64,000 nucleotides of DNA, taken from Chrysoporthe austroafricana. Taxonomy: Eukaryota > Ascomycota > Sordariomycetes > Diaporthales > Cryphonectriaceae. Of the stretch, positions 44,191 through 53,445 are shown piece by piece; the first letter of the stretch is position 1; each line of letters opens with the position of its first letter. The notes under the pieces are model-generated. The model made no database searches. It was not told the origin of the DNA and was given only the letters and a program-made list of their open reading frames with translations. The DNA is taken from the NCBI GenBank assembly GCA_001051155.2, contig JYIP02000003.1:1426001-1490000 (forward strand), in the 5' to 3' direction. Made by a program: the position numbers and the translations under genes.

Positions 44191-45172
44191 ATGTCAGCCT
44201 CAAAACGCAGGATTACCGATACCCTCCCCCTTGGTACGTCGCATCCAGTGCGCATGCCACAGCTAGGCCTAGGAACCTACCTCTCACCCCCTAATCGCAC
44301 ACTCGCCTCCTGCCTCACAGCCCTGCAAGCAGGCTATCGACACATCGATACGGGACAGTATTATGAGAACGAGGGTGAGGTAGGACAGGCTATTCGGCAG
44401 TCCGGCATATCTCGTGACCTGATCTTCGTCACGACTAAGATCCTTGCACCTGGCGAGGCGGCCGAGGACAACTATGCCTCATGTCTAGAAAGCATAGAGA
44501 AGATTGGAGGCAAGGGCGGTTATGTGGACTGTTTCTTGATCCACTCGCCAAGCTCCGGGAGCAAGAAGCGCAGAGAGATGTGGCTTGCTTTGGAAAGGTT
44601 GTATGAAGAGGGCAAGGCGAAGGCTATTGGGACGAGTAATTTCGGTATCGCGCAGATTGAGGATTTGAAGGATGTTGGCAGGGTCTGGCCGCCGCATGTC
44701 AACCAGATCGAGGTGAGTTCAGCCAGGGCAACCTTCGTCTCCTTCCGTTGTGTCCCATCTGCTCTCTTATACCTCCTTGTATTGTTGTCGACCGCAGCTC
44801 TAGAATGTTGCTGATGATGACCTTGTGCAGCTGCACCCATGGGCGCAGCAGAAGGAGATCGTTCAGTACTGCCAGGATAACGGCATCGTGATGCAGGCAT
44901 ACTGCCCTATAGTCCGCAACCAAAAGGCAGACAACGAAAAACTCTTACCGCTAGCAAAGAAACATAGAGTCACCACGAATCAAGTACTGATCAGGTGGAG
45001 CATCCAGAAAGGTTGGGTAAGCCTGCCCAAGAGCGATACTCCGGAGCGAATACAGCTGAATGCTGATATCTACGACTTCGACCTGGATAACGAGGATATG
45101 GCCTTGCTCAATAGCCTGGATCAGGGATCTGCTGGTGCAATTGTCATGGCGGTGGACAATTCCAATTCTTAA
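44191..45172 (+). CDS. Aldo-keto reductase
   Basis: Exons 44191-44712 and 44831-45172 with a 118-nt intron (GTGAGT...GTGCAG), 287 residues. All four catalytic residues of the superfamily are present: Asp53 and Tyr58 in DTGQYYENE, Lys83 in TTKIL, and His118 in LIHSP. Other family blocks are GTSNFG, VNQIELHPWAQQ (across the splice) and PKSDTPERI near the C-terminus, which contacts NADPH. It is cytosolic. The start is the Met 21 codons before MPQLGLGTY; the frame is open further upstream, but those residues look non-coding. Divergent from, and sharing a promoter region with, the carboxylic acid reductase, so a natural job would be reducing its aldehyde product to an alcohol (inference). Confidence 0.9.
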
Positions 45173-45366
45173 AATTTGTCAATCAAGAGACCCATAATTA
45201 CTAGCATGAGGCTAATACGCAAATCGAGCACCTGCTGAATACCCTGGATGTTAGGAAATGATACACAGGAAACAAAATTATTTTCTCAAACATACTATCT
45301 ACTAAATATTTCGGCCATCTCGTTTCCCAATAACAACCAAGTATGCAACCCTGGGCGACAAAAGTC

Positions 45367-45792
45367 TCAAACGCTCCCCTTTTGGGCCATCTTATAGTCC
45401 AGGAACATCTGCCCAAAGACCCTCCTGCCCTCGTTATCGCCAGCACCGTCAACCATCTCCTGCGCAGTGAAAAGCACCTCGAAGAGGCCGAGGCGGTCCA
45501 GCATAGGCAGTGGAGCCTTCATGGCCTCTTTCAGCCTCTCCATAGTGACTTCGTCACTCTCGGCATATGCCTTGTTGTAGGATCTGATGTTGACAAGGAG
45601 AGCACTTCAAGTTGTCAGCCTTGTAAATTCGAGTGACCTTTCTGTGCAGCCACGCTACATCTTTCTGCGATGGAACGTTTCGACATACCCAACGGTCCCT
45701 GTCTGCACGACCGAGCCATCTGCGAGAGTGATCTCAGGCATCTTAGCGCCCAGCGTGGCCGAGTTTATGTCCGCCAAATTACTATCTGCCAT
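45367..45792 (-). CDS. Small conserved fungal protein (DUF7709-like), 113 residues
   Basis: Exons 45792-45689 and 45604-45367 on the minus strand (84-nt intron, GTATGT...TTGAAG) give 113 residues. It starts MADSNLADINSATLGAKMPEI, continues LADGSVVQTGTVG|ALLVNIRSYNKAYAE across the junction, then has two predicted helices and ends YKMAQKGSV. The pattern L-DIN-x-x-TLGAK-P-x-I-x-L-x-DGS-x-VQTGTVG-ALL-x-NI is one I associate with a small uncharacterised fungal domain (DUF7709, from memory, not verified). It resembles no enzyme I know. It converges on the aldo-keto reductase with only about 195 bases between stops, making a three-gene group with the carboxylic acid reductase. Confidence 0.8.
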
Positions 45793-46429
45793 TTTTAAGC
45801 GGATGATGGTAACTTGGTAGATCGTGTACGAGGGCGTGGAAGAGTCGCAAGTACTTCGCGTGTTTACCGAGTGTTCTGGCGAATAATGCTATAACTGAAT
45901 ATGGTTGGATGTAAGAGATATGTAGGCAGCCTCTTACCTTGCAGACTACTTATACTTCAAGGGGCTTGAGTTGAGAGGCGTATGACTGTCTGATCCCTGG
46001 TGATCAGTTTTCTAGAGAGTAAGACGGAAGAAACGTCCTTGAATTGCCGAGATGCAGGCTTCGATAGCTCATCATGCCATATCCACTGTTGTAGGTCGAT
46101 CATGGAGTCCAGCTCTCTTGGAAGATCATCCTTTGCAGTCGAAACGTGGGTTCTCTACTCCACCGCGGAAGGTCCGCGGAGCCAGGAGTCGCTACACCTC
46201 GATCCTTTTTTTTTTCTCTCAATTTATTCGGGTGATGCTAATAGGTGTAAGGATTACTAGATGGTATGCTGTAAGTAATCTTCTCGTGCGTTTCTTATTC
46301 TTAGCCTCTAGTTGTATATTTTGCCCCCCCCCCTGCCAGGCCTCCAGCGCCCTCCCCCCCCCAAAAAGGAGAAAAAGAACTGTACCCCTACATCGGCCGA
46401 TTGCGAGCTCCTCTTCTCGTCCCACAGCA
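45793..46429. other. Intergenic with homopolymer runs
   Basis: A 637-base region containing the small gene's promoter and the 3' flank of the DUF1275 gene. Homopolymers: ten T at 46206-46215, ten C at 46324-46333 and nine C at 46354-46362. No supported gene. Confidence 0.5.
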
Positions 46430-47337
46430 TCAATCCTCGCCGTCTCCAGGCCAGAAGAGCCAGACTATGACGACGAAAAGCTTCATCGCCGACGCCGTCC
46501 ACAGCGCGCCGGCGATGCCCAGGTCGCTATGGGCAAACAGCCCGCCCATCAGGGCGCCCACGAGGAGCATAAGCGGCGCGCCGACCCTGCGGTTCCTCTC
46601 GGCGTTTTGCGCACGGAAGAGGTCCACGTCGCTGAACAAGTCGCAGTAGATGCTCGTCAGGACCACGCTCGTGAGGGCGTTGTACTTGAGCGCACGGCTC
46701 GTGACGGCCTGGCCGCAGGCCTGGAACGCCACGAGCGCGATGGGCAGCAGCACGTCCCAGGTAATGTCGTCGGGGCCGTAGCCCCCGGGGCCGAAGGTCA
46801 CGATGGCGGCGGCGGCGACGCACAGCGCGGTCTGCGCGGTGAAGGAGGCGACGAGCGTTGCGCGCCGCTTGGGCGAGTAGAAGCGGTGGAAGCGGCTGAA
46901 GAAGAAGGAGCCGACGCAGAAGCTGAGCAGCGACGTGCCGGACTTGATCCACCGCGTGCTCTGGGTGGGCGCCGAGAGGCCGAGGCCGATGTAGACGGTG
47001 TTGCCTGCGGTTGCGTCGTCATCAGCCCCGTAGCTCTCTGACGTGGATGTGGGACGCACAACTCACCCGTCTGCATCGACACGAAGGAGCCCCATATCGA
47101 GATGGAAGCGCTGTCCAGCAGGCCCGTGATGATGTAGCAGAAGATGAGGACGATGTCTGCCCAGTCGCGCCTGATCTCCGCCCTCGCCGCCCTGCGCAGC
47201 CGGCGGACGAGGGACTTGGGGCGAGACGAGCTCCCGTTCAGCAGCGGCTGCTCCTCGCCTGCGACGTCGCGAACGTGATTTGTCACGCCGGCCGCCACAT
47301 TCTGCGGGACAGCACCGTAGCCGCCGGACTGGCTCAT
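46430..47337 (-). CDS. DUF1275 (YoaK-type) multi-pass membrane protein
   Basis: Exons 47337-47067 and 47004-46430 on the minus strand (62-nt intron, GTGAGT...CCGCAG) give 281 residues. The N-terminal 50 residues are hydrophilic (MSQSGGYGAVPQN...EEQPLLNGSS). Then follow ADIVLIFCYIITGLLDSASISIWGSFVSMQTGNTVYIGLGL, with the MQTGN block typical of DUF1275 lying across the intron, and at least four more hydrophobic helices (SLLSFCVGSFFFSR, AALCVAAAAIVTF, VLLPIALVAFQ, LMLLVGALMGGLFA, LFVVIVWLFW). ALKYNALTSVVLTSIYCDL is another conserved block. The molecular function of the family is not established; a transporter-like role is often assumed. No signs of damage. Confidence 0.88.
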
Positions 47338-48541
47338 TTTTGGCTTCGTAGATGGGGTCAGCCCTCCCGTCGCTCGCTCGGTCAGGGTGTTGAAGAGGAG
47401 GTACCGGCCGTGATGAGGTGTCGAGGGCAGAGTCGTGGTGCCTGGAGCTCCAGCGCCGGACCTGGGAAACACACTTATACCACCGCAGCTGCGGGGGTCG
47501 TCTTGGCGGGTTCCGGGGACGGCTTCAGACGCTATCACCACGTCAACGCTCGGTGGTAGCTGCGCAATCCTGGCGTCTTCCGGTGGGTGGGAGCAGGGCA
47601 GAGCAGACACCGTGACGCCTGCCCACCGTTGTCAGACCCAGGGGCCCGAGAGGGGCACGAGGGGATCGGCTGCCCGCGAGAGACGACCGGGTTAGTGCCA
47701 GGGTCTATGTCTGGCCCGCGTCGGCGACGATCGTTCGCCGCCCTCTACTAGAGACTACCCGGGCTGGCACGGCTGGATATCGCCATGGCCATGGTCGCAG
47801 AGGACTCCTCGCCACGCCATTTCACCTCGGCGCTAACTTCAACCACACATAGTATGCATGTGCTACTGTGCCATGGTGATACAGCACCCCGGCAGCGCCC
47901 CAGGAGGGCCTGTCACATATCACCAACCCGCATATCGACGCCCCTTGTCTGTGTGCCTCCGAGGCGGGCTGCAGGATGGACGAGCTGAGCTAGGCCGGTT
48001 CCAGGAAGCCTAGTTCTGGGCGCCGTCTCGAGCTACTCCAAACCCTCAGGCGGAATCCAACCAGATCGCCTCGCCGGACCTCCTCGGTGTTTGCTCGGGA
48101 ATTCGACGTCGCACTCCAGGTCGTCCAGAGCAACCACCTCCACGCTGGGGTTCTATCAATAGCTTCCCGTGCATGGGCAACCTGGGGGAGCTGCGCAGGG
48201 TGGTGACCTTGAGGGGCTGCAGCCCGGGTCGTCAGAGGATCGCCTGATCCCCCAGTCCCGTCTGCGGGAGAGACGAGGGACCACGCGGGGCGAGCAGTGC
48301 TTGAATTATGGGCCTGCCCTTGTCTGTGCTGTCCTGGGGGCGAGCTCCCCCTGCAGGTACCTGCTCGGATGCAACGGTGACGCTATACGCTGTAGTATAT
48401 GGTACAATACAATGCGCTGGGCGCATACCCTCTCGATACAAATACGGCTGCCCCATTCCCTCCCCAACCCTCTCCTGGTCCTTGGCCGTACGCCATACTG
48501 CTCCTCCCTGCTGGAAAGGTGGTTCGATATCATCAGTCATC
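47338..48541. other. Intergenic, divergent promoters
   Basis: About 1.2 kb between the DUF1275 gene (-) and the oxalate decarboxylase (+). It must hold both promoters. Small frames on the plus strand lack family support. Confidence 0.5.
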
Positions 48542-50115
48542 ATGCTCGCCCCTCAGCTTCTCCTGGCAGCGTCCCTCGCGGGGCTGTCTCTGGCCGTCCC
48601 CCATCGAGACTCACCCCAGCAGCGTCTGGCCGCCGGTCTCGAGCTTCCGGAGAAGTACCTGACCAGCGCCAAAGCCGCAAAGAATCCATACTCGCCCGAC
48701 TACCGTGACCCGTATGACCGGGCCGTAGACCCTGACAAGGACGATGTCGACCCTCTGCCGTGGCGCAATGGCTTGGGCCAGTCCGTCCTAGGGCCCTGGA
48801 ACCCGAGCCGCTCGCGCCAGAGCCCCGACCTCGTCCGGCCGCCGAGCACGGATCACGGCAACATGGCGAACATGCGGTGGAGCTTTGCTGATTCGCACGT
48901 GAGGATTGAGGCAAGCTGCAGCCCTCCCCGGAACCTGCCAGCCCCTTGCGAGAGCCTGTCGTGAGCGCCCCTGCTGACGGCGCCGTGCGCGCCCTACAGG
49001 AGGGAGGCTGGACGCGGCAGACCACCGTGCGCGAGCTGCCGACCTCGAGCGAGCTGGCCAGCGTCAACATGCGGCTGGGCGAGGGCGTCATCCGCGAGCT
49101 GCACTGGCACAAGGAGGCCGAGTGGGCATATGTTCTGGACGGATCGGTGCGCATCACCGCCCTGGACTATGAGGGAGGCAACTTCATCGATGACCTCGAG
49201 AAGGGCGACCTGTGGTATTTCCCCAGTGGCGTGCCGCACAGCCTCCAGGGCCTCAGCCCCAACGGCACGGAGTTCCTACTCATCTTCGACGACGGCCGCT
49301 TCTCGGAGGAGAGCACCTTCATCCTGACGGACTGGCTTGGTAGGCTCCTCTCTCCTGCGCCCCCCCTCCTTCTCCCGAGGCTGCATGCACGCTGACGTCC
49401 GCCTTGCACAGCGCACACCCCCAAGGCCGTCATCGCCGAGAACTTTCACCTCGCCCCCGAGGTCTTCAAGCACCTCCCGCCCGGTGAGAAGTACATCTTC
49501 CAGGGGTCCAACCCGGGCTCCATCGACGAGGAGCGCCCGCAGGGCAAGCACGTCAAGACGTCCAAGCTCAACTTCTCCCACAAGATGCTGGCGCAGGACC
49601 CGATCGTAACGTCCGGCGGCGAGGTCCGTATCACCGACTCGACCAACTTCCCCATCTCCAAGACCGTCGCCGCCGCGCACGCCGTCATCCAGCCCGGCGC
49701 GCTGCGCGAGATGCACTGGCACCCGAACGCCGACGAGTGGAACTTCTTCATCCGCGGCAAGGCGCGGATCACCATCTTCGCCGCCGAGGGCACGGCTAGG
49801 ACGTTCGACTACGTCCCCGGCGACGTGGGCATCGTCCCGAGGAACTTTGGCCATTTTGTGGAGAACATCGGCGACGAGCCTGTCGAGATGCTGGAGGTCT
49901 TCCGGGCGGACCAGTTCCAGGACTTTTCTCTCTTCCAGTGGATGGGTGAGACGCCGCAGCGCATGGTTGCCGATCACCTGTTCAAGGACGACCCGGAGAG
50001 CGCGAAGAAGTTCCTGGCGGAGATCAAGGACGCCAAGAAGGATCCTGTCACGAAGTTTAGGGTGAGTTTTGACAAGACACAGGGTGGAGATGATGAGGAG
50101 GAGAAGGAGCTGTAA
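48542..50115 (+). CDS. Oxalate decarboxylase (secreted bicupin)
   Basis: Exons 48542-48910, 49000-49339 and 49412-50115 give 470 residues. A signal peptide ([18 protein letters not shown]) is followed by two cupin domains. The first has [10 protein letters not shown] (His158, His160, Glu164) and the second [11 protein letters not shown] (His338, His340, Glu345), the Mn-binding sets of oxalate decarboxylases, which turn oxalate into formate and CO2. Intron 2 is ordinary (GTAGGC...GCACAG). Intron 1 (48911-48999) uses a GCAAGC donor. Splicing there gives SHVRIE|EGGWTRQ, the conserved S-H-x-R-I-E-x-GGW block, whereas the alternative GT donor 12 bases earlier also stays in frame but deletes VRIE. 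The protein ends with an acidic DDEEEKEL tail. Likely extracellular, detoxifying oxalate or controlling pH. Confidence 0.93.
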
Positions 50116-51517
50116 GGCGTGTTCTCAGTTCACTCATCCCGCTTTATGTGACAATGATCACTAAGCGAGATTTTCGTGAGGAACGAATTTGAAGACTGTG
50201 CAGTGTAATCTTTTGTATGTTACAAAGACGGGCGGAAGGAGAGTCGTTTAGCAGAGAGATGTCATTGTCGCTCGTTCTTTTGGGGTCGATCCTACGATGG
50301 AGCGGGATCGCCTGGGCTTCATTTGGCGATGATTAGTCTCTGCCATCGATACATATCTCGCAGCAGGCTCCCTGCTCGGAGTGTTCTGCATAAAAGTTCA
50401 TGATCCGAAAGCAATGCGTAAATTTACAAGCATCAAGGAATACTATTACAACATATTGCGTGACTGGCGTATATAGCAGACACTAGCAAAACTCAATCCG
50501 AAATGAATCGGGAGACCGCTCCATAATCTAGGTATTTTATATCGATCTATACATCGATACTTGACTTTTCACAACTTTGGAGGTCTCAAATGTGCTCACA
50601 TCGACACTGCGTAGGAAACAGGAATATCTATCTCTATTTGCAGGATTAGGGCTGACAATAAAATGAAAACATGCAGAGTGTTGACCTGCTCCAATTGTCG
50701 ACTTGATTTGCCGGGAGCTGGTAATTTTTTATATTAGTAAATATCATATCGTGGCAGTAACAGGCCGTTAGAGGGCGAAAGATTCTCTTGGTGGCTCTCC
50801 AAAGCACTTGAGAGCTGGCGATGGCCTTTCTTGCCTAATAGACTTGCGGCCAAGAACAATAATCTCTTATAATTAAATGAGACCTGTGCTCTGAACTTAA
50901 GTCACTGTGTCACTTGGAGGCTTTGGGCCAAAGTGGACTATAGTGTATGTCAATGGGGAAAAATAAATACGGTATCCACCAAGCGAGACCTCTGGGTCAA
51001 TTTTACCTTTGGAAAGTGGCTCGGATTGGAATAATCCAAAGCGTCTTGCAAGTGTTTCTGAGGCAATTTTCGAACGGGAGAAGAAGGCCAGGGATAGGGC
51101 CGAGGAGGATTCACCATATTATAGGTAATAAATGTGAGTTGTCCGATTACTGGCCTGGTGATCCGTCCCGATATCCTGGCCAGAAAATGCGGCACAGAGC
51201 CTCGCGTCTCTACCAATCAGATTGAAAGTTGTACGAGAAGGTCCCGGGTCTTCTTTGCAAGCATCACTGACGAGAATTCCCTCGATAATGGGACCCTCGT
51301 CGGAGGATTCAACTGCTCCTTTCAATCCCGGCGTCCCCACAAAGGGCGATCCTCAGGGGAATGGACGGTTGGCCAACAATAATGGAGATGGTCGTACGAT
51401 CGAGATGATGTAAAAGTAAAGAAATATAAGTTTCCAATGATTCGCTGCAAGGGATTCCCGGGTGTAGCTTCCTTGATAGTGGCCTCTTGTCTATTGACGA
51501 TAGTCTGGGACCTCAAT
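50116..51517. other. AT-rich intergenic region
   Basis: About 1.4 kb, clearly more AT-rich than the flanking genes (for example 50400-50760 and 50860-50960). Many TA steps and no long open frame of good quality. It could be a decayed, possibly repeat-induced-point-mutated relic, but I see no transposon motif. A few short frames around 51100-51400 have no match. Confidence 0.5.
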
Positions 51518-52816
51518 ATGCCCTCCTCACAGCAAAGTCTCCTCGCCCTGGCGGGCATGCTGGTCGGCGCGACAGCCCACAGCATTGACGGAGCCAAGAG
51601 GTCGTCTCCCAGCTCTATTGAGGCCGCCTTCGCCTCGCTAGAGAGCATCTACAACTCAACCGAAAGCCTGTCAGCCTTTGTCACTGAGCTCGTGCTCGAA
51701 GGTCTGACGACCACCAGCCTCGTCGATGTCGAGACCTATGTTGTCGGCCTAGCCTCGGGGGAAGAAAGCGACGACAATGACAACACAATCGAGCCTTCGC
51801 CGGCTATCTACCCTTATGTGTCAGAGGACGATGCGCCGTACGACTTCGACGAGGACACGCTCCGTAGTGCTATTTACATCCCTCCGGGCTTCCAGTACGG
51901 CGCGACCGGTGCACCTCAGCCCGTAATACTCTGCGGTGGGACCGGGAACCCGGGTTATGTGAGCTTCGCCGGATCCTGGGTCCCGCTTCTCCAGGGAAAC
52001 GGGTCGTTTGGTGACCCGGTCTGGCTGAACGTCCCCGGCAACCTCAACGACGACTACCAGGGGAACGCCGAGTACGTCGCGTACGCCATCCACTACATCT
52101 CGAGCATCAGCAACGGCAGCCAAGTCGCCGTGTTCGGCTTCTCGCAGGGGAACCTCGACGCGCAGTGGGCGTACAAGTACTGGCCCTCCACGCGGACCGT
52201 CGTCTCGGACCACGTCGGCTTCTCGCCCGGGTACAAGGGCAGCCAGCTCGTCAGTGCGCTCCTGGGGTCAGTCCCCCTACCTCCAGGATGGCTGCAGGCC
52301 GAGTGGATGAGCGATTTCGTCCGGACCCTGATCGCCGACGACGGGGACTCCGCCTACGTGCCCACGACGCTCATCTACTCGGCCACTGACGAGGTCGTCC
52401 AGCCGCAGACCGGGCCCAACGCGTCGGCCGTGCTGGCCGACGTGCGTGGCGTGGGCGTGACGAACGCGCAGGTGCAGGATGTGTGTTCCGGGCAGATCGG
52501 GGGCATGTACTACGGGCATGAGACGATCATGGTCCATCCTCTCGCGTTTGCGCTGGCGAAGGATGCCCTCGCCAATGATGGTCCTGGTCTTCTGTCGAGA
52601 GTCGATACAGATAGTGTTTGCGGGAGTTACCTGGCGCCAGGGTTAGAGCTGGAAGACCTGTTCTTGACGGAGGACACGCTTGTGTATTCTTTGGCCACAT
52701 TGATGATGAGTCCGGATAAAAGCCTGACGGAGCCGGCTATCAAGAGTGAGTTCTTTTCGCAGCCCCCGGCTCTGGCCCGTATATCAACTGACGAAGTCAT
52801 AGGTTATGCGCAGTGA
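51518..52816 (+). CDS. Secreted CalB-type lipase (alpha/beta hydrolase)
   Basis: A single exon; starting at MPSSQQSLLALAGMLVGATAHS (a signal peptide) it has 432 residues. An in-frame Met at 51437 would add 27 residues. Key blocks resemble Candida antarctica lipase B: PVILCGGTGNPG near the oxyanion region; VFGFSQGNLDAQWAYKYWPSTR with nucleophile Ser209; FSPGYKGSQL; YSATDEVVQPQ with Asp291; and YGHETIMVHPLA with His334. The catalytic triad is complete. An acidic, Ser-rich N-terminal segment (residues 20-110) precedes the core, and about 70 residues extend beyond it, making it larger than the roughly 317-residue mature CalB. Expected activity is hydrolysis of lipids or other esters outside the cell. 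GFSQG replaces the unusual TWSQG of CalB. Confidence 0.88.
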   Translation: MPSSQQSLLALAGMLVGATAHSIDGAKRSSPSSIEAAFASLESIYNSTESLSAFVTELVLEGLTTTSLVDVETYVVGLASGEESDDNDNTIEPSPAIYPYVSEDDAPYDFDEDTLRSAIYIPPGFQYGATGAPQPVILCGGTGNPGYVSFAGSWVPLLQGNGSFGDPVWLNVPGNLNDDYQGNAEYVAYAIHYISSISNGSQVAVFGFSQGNLDAQWAYKYWPSTRTVVSDHVGFSPGYKGSQLVSALLGSVPLPPGWLQAEWMSDFVRTLIADDGDSAYVPTTLIYSATDEVVQPQTGPNASAVLADVRGVGVTNAQVQDVCSGQIGGMYYGHETIMVHPLAFALAKDALANDGPGLLSRVDTDSVCGSYLAPGLELEDLFLTEDTLVYSLATLMMSPDKSLTEPAIKSEFFSQPPALARISTDEVIGYAQ

Positions 52817-53445
52817 AGTGAAAGAAATTCGAGAATTTTGGGCAGCAACAAATATGAAGGGAACGAATTTGAAAAAGACTTTAGCCTCCAAGCCGTGCCC
52901 ACAGAAGCTGTGAGAGATCTCTTCGACACGCTGAAAGGATTTCAAGTAGAATCCTATCCGTTCAATACCACAACCTCCTTGTCTTTGCAGTGTCTCTAAT
53001 GCCTATTTGATACCTAGGTAGACTCGTGGAAATATGGAAAAAAAGACAGGCTGAGCGATGAGTAACCAGATATGACGATAGTCTGGCATTGCGTTGTTTA
53101 ACCTCAACTCAGATCAAAGTGGCGCCCTCGGCCGGAACTCGAGACAACAGCCTGCAGGGCCCGCGCTGAGCTCTTGGGCTATGGACCCGCAGCCGCAGTG
53201 CCCAGACGTGCTAGAGAAAGGATTCAACGCCACAGCCGTTGCATCAGGGTCAAGGTGTGCCTAGGTAAAGTCTGTACTTTGGTAACACGTGGGTAAATAC
53301 AAAGAATCATGCTGGAGCCAAATTATTTATACTCATTTCACATGAGATGCTAACCTGATCTGGTTAGGTCCACCCTGGGTACCGAGGCACTGGGAGCTCG
53401 GAATCTTGTTGACAGCTTTCGGGGAATCCGGGTTTTGAGCATCAC
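52817..53445. other. Intergenic, promoter of citrate synthase gene
   Basis: A 629-base gap between two plus-strand genes. Contains a palindromic TACCTAGGTA at about 53014-53023, a motif type that recurs in several gaps of the window. No supported gene. Confidence 0.5.
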
